A stretch of DNA of 64,000 bases, from the NCBI RefSeq assembly GCF_040834005.1, contig NZ_CP162129.1, positions 4,695,001 through 4,759,000 on the forward strand, read 5' to 3'. A model generated the notes under the pieces. It saw only the letters and a list, made by a program, of their open reading frames with translations. It had not been told where the DNA came from and made no database searches. Shown piece by piece: positions 60,253 to 64,000 of the stretch. Positions within the stretch are counted from its first letter, which is position 1. Each line of letters opens with the position of its first letter. A program made the translations under genes and the position numbers. The DNA comes from Paenibacillus sp. PL2-23. GTDB taxonomy: Bacteria; Bacillota; Bacilli; Paenibacillales; Paenibacillaceae.

Positions 60253-61896
60253 TTAGTAGCTAAAGCGCTCGAACGGAAGCTCGAATTGGGTCTGCTTGAA
60301 GTCGATGCCTTTCAGCGCCGCCGGTGCAATGACCGTAACACTGCCGTTCGTAAGCGGAATGAATACCGCTTCTTCATGCACGATACCAAGAATATCCGCG
60401 TACAACGCTTGACGGGCTGCCTCATCTGTCGATACCATAACCTCTGCGATCTTGCTGTACAGCTCCTCCGCTTGGGCAATGCCTTTGGTTGTGTGCAGGT
60501 AGGATGACTCTGTCGTAAATGCCGCAATCGTGCTCTGAGGATCATAAGCCAGACCCCAGGTTTGGTTGAATAACAGATCGTAGTCGCCCGAGGCTCTGCG
60601 ACTCGCGACAGAGGACGATTCCTCCCCGATCAGCTCCAGCTTCACGCCGATCTGAGACAATCCGCTCTGAATAAATTCCGCTTGCGTCTTCTGCGAGGAA
60701 GAGTTGCTGTCATAATACAGCTTCATGGACAGCTCCGCCCCGTCCTTCTTCCTAACGGCCTCACCTTCGCCAAGCTTCCAGCCCGCTTCGTCCAGCAGAG
60801 ACTTCGCCTGCTCCAGGTCATACTCACGCTTCTCCAGCTCAACATTGGCATAATTCACATTCTCCGAGAACAGGCGATGGGCTGCCTTCTCTGTTCCCTC
60901 GAAAATGGCTTCGCTGATCGTATCACGGTCAATGGCGTGCCAGATCGCTTGACGCACCGCTGTCTCGGCAGCCGGGCTGCCCTGCTTGCTGGAGTTCGCC
61001 ACAATCATCTTCGTATTCATCGCGTCGCTTCTTACGAGCTGATATTTGCCGGAATCCACAAGCTGCTTCATCGCTTCAATATCGATGCTGTCTGTGCCGC
61101 GATCATCCGTGAAGACGAAGTCGATCTCGCCCTTCTGCAGCGCCAGGAAGGTCGTCTCGCCTGCCGGGAGCACTTTGGAGGTGATTTTTTGGATAGCGGC
61201 TTCGCCGCCCCAATATTCTTCGTTCGCTTCGAATTCGGCATATTGCTCCGGCTCGTGCTTGACGAGCTTATAAGGACCTGTGCCATGGAAGCCGTTCACG
61301 CCGTCCTTCGTGCCGCCGTCCTTGAAATCCTTCGGCGAGATGAATACGAACGGTCTTGTCATGGACAGCTCCAGCAATGCCGGGTAATAGGTCTCGGACA
61401 GCTTCAGAACTACGGTGTACTCATCCGTCGCTTCTACGCTTGTGATTTTTGTCGACAATTTGATCCACGCATGCTTCTGCGCATTGGCAAGCACCGCTTC
61501 GATATTCGCCTTCACCGCTTCCGCGTTGAACGGCTCGCCATCATGGAACGTGACGCCTTGTCTCAGCTTGAAGGTGTAGGTCTTGCCCTCATCGGACAAC
61601 TCCCACGACTCGGCAAGCAGAGGCTTGATGCCGTCCTTGGTGTTCTCGACCAGCGATTCGTACACCATGCCTTGAGCCGGCATAGAGCCTGTGTACAGAT
61701 GAGGGTTCATATCGTTAATGTCCTTGGCTGAAGCGTACGTCAGCTCCGACTTGACCTCTGCCGGCGCGTTTCCTCCATTATTGGCTCCGCTATTTGCTGC
61801 TTGATTGGCTTCATTGCTTCCTGTGCTGCAGCCGGCTAGAATAGCCAGCGAAAGAGCCGCAACGGCCCATGTTTTTTTCCATGCTCCTGTTTTCAC
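60253..61896 (-). CDS. cntA: Metallophore-binding lipoprotein
   Basis: A 547-residue solute-binding lipoprotein of the NikA/DppA (family 5) type, signal ending LAGC, then an Asn/Gly/Ala linker. Family signatures include DINDMNPHLYTGS near the start, YTFKLRQGVTFHDGEPFNAEAVK, and a C-terminal RQALYADILGIVHEEAVFIPL. CntA-type proteins bind the metal-opine complex outside the membrane. The start is taken as GTG at 61896, seven bases after GGAGGA. The TTG five codons earlier would overlap cntM. Confidence 0.92.
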   Translation of the reverse strand: MKTGAWKKTWAVAALSLAILAGCSTGSNEANQAANSGANNGGNAPAEVKSELTYASAKDINDMNPHLYTGSMPAQGMVYESLVENTKDGIKPLLAESWELSDEGKTYTFKLRQGVTFHDGEPFNAEAVKANIEAVLANAQKHAWIKLSTKITSVEATDEYTVVLKLSETYYPALLELSMTRPFVFISPKDFKDGGTKDGVNGFHGTGPYKLVKHEPEQYAEFEANEEYWGGEAAIQKITSKVLPAGETTFLALQKGEIDFVFTDDRGTDSIDIEAMKQLVDSGKYQLVRSDAMNTKMIVANSSKQGSPAAETAVRQAIWHAIDRDTISEAIFEGTEKAAHRLFSENVNYANVELEKREYDLEQAKSLLDEAGWKLGEGEAVRKKDGAELSMKLYYDSNSSSQKTQAEFIQSGLSQIGVKLELIGEESSSVASRRASGDYDLLFNQTWGLAYDPQSTIAAFTTESSYLHTTKGIAQAEELYSKIAEVMVSTDEAARQALYADILGIVHEEAVFIPLTNGSVTVIAPAALKGIDFKQTQFELPFERFSY

Positions 61897-61897
61897 C

Positions 61898-63196
61898 TTA
61901 AGTTCCTCCAATATGTTTGCATATAATGGCTAAATCCTCTTCGAACGACTGGGCTTGGAACGCCCGGGATAATGGCACATCGTGCCCGACTCCAGAGGCC
62001 TCCGCGAGCTTCGCTTCATACAAGCTAAGAAACCTGTCAATCGTCGGACAGGCGACTTGCAGATGGCGGGCGATGCCTTGAATGATTTTCAAACGATAAT
62101 AATCTTCCTTGGGCATTCTAGGAATGTCCAGCTCCCCCTCCAGATTGACGAACAATGCTCGGAAGGGCACCGCGGAAAAATCATAATAGCGCCCCTGCTC
62201 GTCAGGAGTAGAGAAGGGATCAATTAACAACGAAGCGTACCGTATGTATAGCAGGTACTCCTGGTGGATCGGCTCAAGCCCGACAAACTCTTCAATATCG
62301 CGGCGGGACAAGCTCTCTGGCCGTACCGGGTAGTTGTCGTCCGTCATGAACCTCAGCAGGTTCACGCCGTCAACGCCAAGCGCCGCCAGGATGCTCGTAA
62401 TTTCCTTCCACTGCGCAAGCATGTCTCGAATGAGCTCCTGTGTAATGGGACCCTCCGGATACAATTTGTACACGTACTTTCGAGCCTTAGCCGGTTGACC
62501 GAACACGGCATCCAGAGAGAAGTCGTTCATGAACAGCGGCGGATGCACATACAGCGAAATATTCCGGGCCTCCGCTTCGATCGGTGTCGCAGTCTGGGTC
62601 ACGCCGATGCCGAGCCGCTGGAATGCCTCAGCCAGTCTGGTCGCTTGCTCTGACGAGGCGCAGGTGGAGCCGATGAATATCTTCCTCTTCACGCCTGCCG
62701 TCAGCACCTGGCCGGATGGCTCGCCATGCAGCCAGCGCGTATCGCCGATATAGGTGGAGCAGCTGATGACCTCCGCTTTCGACTGGAGCGACTCCAGATA
62801 GCCGCTGACCAGACGGCTCGAGCCGAAGGTCGGGGAGACGAGCACCACACTTTGCAGCCCCCGGATCACGGAACTGCTCAGCTGCTTCAACACCTCCAGG
62901 TAAGCGTCTGTCGTCACAGCGAGAATCAGCATATCCCATATCCCGTCGACGGTATCGTAGCCTTCATAGACGCGGCTTGCGAGGCATTCCCCTTCCAGGC
63001 GGCTATGCTTCTCGTTCTGCACGCTTGCTCGAAGCAGACCGCCGGTCTGGCTGAGCGATGCGAAGAACGGCTGAGACCGTGCCGACCTCCTGCCTGCAAT
63101 GCCAATCTCGGCGTTCAGCTCCGCATGCAGGCTAACCGCCAGCTGCACGGAGGCAGGACCTGTTCCCGCCAGCAGCATCCTATGGGACTGATGCAT
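61898..63196 (-). CDS. cntM: Opine metallophore dehydrogenase
   Basis: A 432-residue NAD(P)H-dependent enzyme that joins the CntL product reductively to an alpha-keto acid (pyruvate in staphylopine, 2-oxoglutarate in pseudopaline and bacillopaline). The Rossmann motif is LLAGTGPASVQLAV at the N-terminus, and a GRRSAR patch right after strand 2 likely reads the NADPH phosphate. Strongly family-specific stretches include YVHPPLFMNDFSLDAVF, KLYPEGPITQELIR and YASLLIDPFSTPDEQGRYYD. ATG at 63196 lies one base after the cntL stop. Which keto acid it uses cannot be told by eye. Confidence 0.95.
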   Translation of the reverse strand: MHQSHRMLLAGTGPASVQLAVSLHAELNAEIGIAGRRSARSQPFFASLSQTGGLLRASVQNEKHSRLEGECLASRVYEGYDTVDGIWDMLILAVTTDAYLEVLKQLSSSVIRGLQSVVLVSPTFGSSRLVSGYLESLQSKAEVISCSTYIGDTRWLHGEPSGQVLTAGVKRKIFIGSTCASSEQATRLAEAFQRLGIGVTQTATPIEAEARNISLYVHPPLFMNDFSLDAVFGQPAKARKYVYKLYPEGPITQELIRDMLAQWKEITSILAALGVDGVNLLRFMTDDNYPVRPESLSRRDIEEFVGLEPIHQEYLLYIRYASLLIDPFSTPDEQGRYYDFSAVPFRALFVNLEGELDIPRMPKEDYYRLKIIQGIARHLQVACPTIDRFLSLYEAKLAEASGVGHDVPLSRAFQAQSFEEDLAIICKHIGGT

Positions 63197-63197
63197 G

Positions 63198-63998
63198 TTA
63201 TTGCTCCTCCCCTGGCTGCTGGCCCGACTTCGTATACAACGCGACGTCAAATACTTGATCCTGTCGCAATATACGGTCCGACAGCCGCCACTTCCGATGA
63301 TCAACCTCCTGCATCGGGTAATTGAACAACGACTTCAACCCGTTACCGTACCGCATCGCCACGACGACATGCTCCATGGTCAGCGCATGCAGGCGGTCTA
63401 GCAGCTCATATTTCAAGCCTACGGTCGAGCTGAAAATAATATGAGTCGCTTCGCCCGTATAGGCCAGATGCTCCACAGACCCGTGCTCCAGCCGAATCGG
63501 CAAGCCGCCGCCAAGCCTGTCGACAACCTCCTGTCCAAGCTGTATGGCCTCTTCGTCAATATCGATGCCTACCACCTCAGCACCCGTGCGTCTTGCAATA
63601 AGCAAAGGCGTCATCGGGAACGAGCCAGAGCCCACGAGCAGCACCTTGGAATGGGGGGTAACCGAAAATCCGCCGAATTCTGTATCAATGCAGGTTTCAA
63701 TATTCCGGAAGTAGTCGGCGATCGAGGAATGGCCCTCTCGCAGCCTTAACGCCCGGTGCTTCTCCATCATGGCCACGCAGCTTGCGGAAGCGCCGCGAAT
63801 TCGCTGCATGTCGCTCTCCAGCGATTCCAGCTCGCTGGGCGAAAGCCGATTCCAAGCAGCCTTATTGCCGTCATTCGTCACGAAGAGGGAAAACTCGTTC
63901 AGCAGGCTCTCCAGCTTGGAGCCGTATTCCTGGGACTGATCATAGGTGAGAGACAATGCATCAAACCTGTCGGCATACTCCATCAGCTCTTGCTTCAA
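63198..63998 (-). CDS. cntL: Nicotianamine-synthase-like enzyme of the opine metallophore
   Basis: About 266 residues visible, near the full family length. It moves an aminobutyrate group from SAM to histidine. The SAM-binding motif is KVLLVGSGSFPMTP with the acidic VVGIDIDEEAI after it; the rest is the NAS-like helical N-terminus (about 1-110). The first codon here is TTG at 63998, two bases from the window edge; the true start may be upstream, so treat the 5' end as open. The upstream histidine racemase (cntK) and promoter, probably Zur-controlled, would lie beyond the window. Confidence 0.92.
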   Translation of the reverse strand: MKQELMEYADRFDALSLTYDQSQEYGSKLESLLNEFSLFVTNDGNKAAWNRLSPSELESLESDMQRIRGASASCVAMMEKHRALRLREGHSSIADYFRNIETCIDTEFGGFSVTPHSKVLLVGSGSFPMTPLLIARRTGAEVVGIDIDEEAIQLGQEVVDRLGGGLPIRLEHGSVEHLAYTGEATHIIFSSTVGLKYELLDRLHALTMEHVVVAMRYGNGLKSLFNYPMQEVDHRKWRLSDRILRQDQVFDVALYTKSGQQPGEEQ

Positions 63999-64000
63999 AT

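Noticed and set aside
60682..61731. A 349-codon open frame on the plus strand
   Set aside because: Antisense to cntA, with no family features or suitable start.
1..64000. CRISPR arrays, prophage, conjugative or rRNA regions
   Set aside because: No spaced short direct repeats, phage structural genes, integrases or rRNA sequence were seen on either strand.

Overview
The window looks like a chromosomal segment of a Paenibacillus-type Firmicute of moderately high G+C. I infer this from strong AGGAGG-type ribosome binding sites, frequent TTG and GTG starts, a SigB/RsbW pair, a YtxH protein, DUF948, DUF4317 and DUF3021 proteins, an Lpl-type sugar ABC transporter and a complete cnt-type opine metallophore locus. 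It is mostly ordinary chromosome with several accessory patches. No rRNA, CRISPR array or prophage was seen. There is one tRNA, a proline tRNA with a GGG anticodon at 22477-22550.

Left third (1-25 kb): a LysM/L,D-transpeptidase, an M29 aminopeptidase, an AlkD-like DNA glycosylase, a DUF4157 gene followed by a nuclease-like gene (probably one effector split by a frameshift), DUF4317, a cupin protein, an AraC regulator next to a haloalkane dehalogenase, a region of decayed fragments (10.9-11.8 kb), RlmD-type rRNA methyltransferase, an M42 peptidase, a UvrD-like helicase, an ECF sigma/anti-sigma pair, a polysaccharide deacetylase, modA-modB without modC, methylglyoxal synthase and a stand-alone TnpB element with a recognisable omegaRNA region.

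Middle (25.6-44.5 kb): a general-stress island. DUF948-rsbW-sigB is read leftward from a SigB-like promoter. Next to it lie a CHASE3 hybrid histidine kinase with a CheR-type methyltransferase, then an RsbU-like/exported protein/RsbV/RsbW-like operon, then YflT, DUF1328 and another small membrane protein behind two more SigB-like promoters. After these come Cu/Zn superoxide dismutase, an MBL-fold hydrolase, an MFS exporter and a LytTR-DUF3021-ABC exporter operon. Two copies of a diverged dispersed repeat of about 270 bp lie at 26.3-26.6 and 44.2-44.5 kb.

Right third (44.5-64 kb): a GntR-controlled locus on the minus strand. It contains an LplABC-like sugar importer, a PHP/CehA-type phosphoesterase with carbohydrate-binding domains, and a large secreted phosphodiester glycosidase with three exact-period 867-bp repeats. 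I read it as uptake and breakdown of a phosphate-linked glycan. Glutathione peroxidase follows. The window ends in cntL-M-A-B-C-D-F-E, which makes, exports and re-imports a nicotianamine-like zinc/nickel/cobalt chelator. Its 5' end, including any cntK and the regulator site, lies beyond the right edge.
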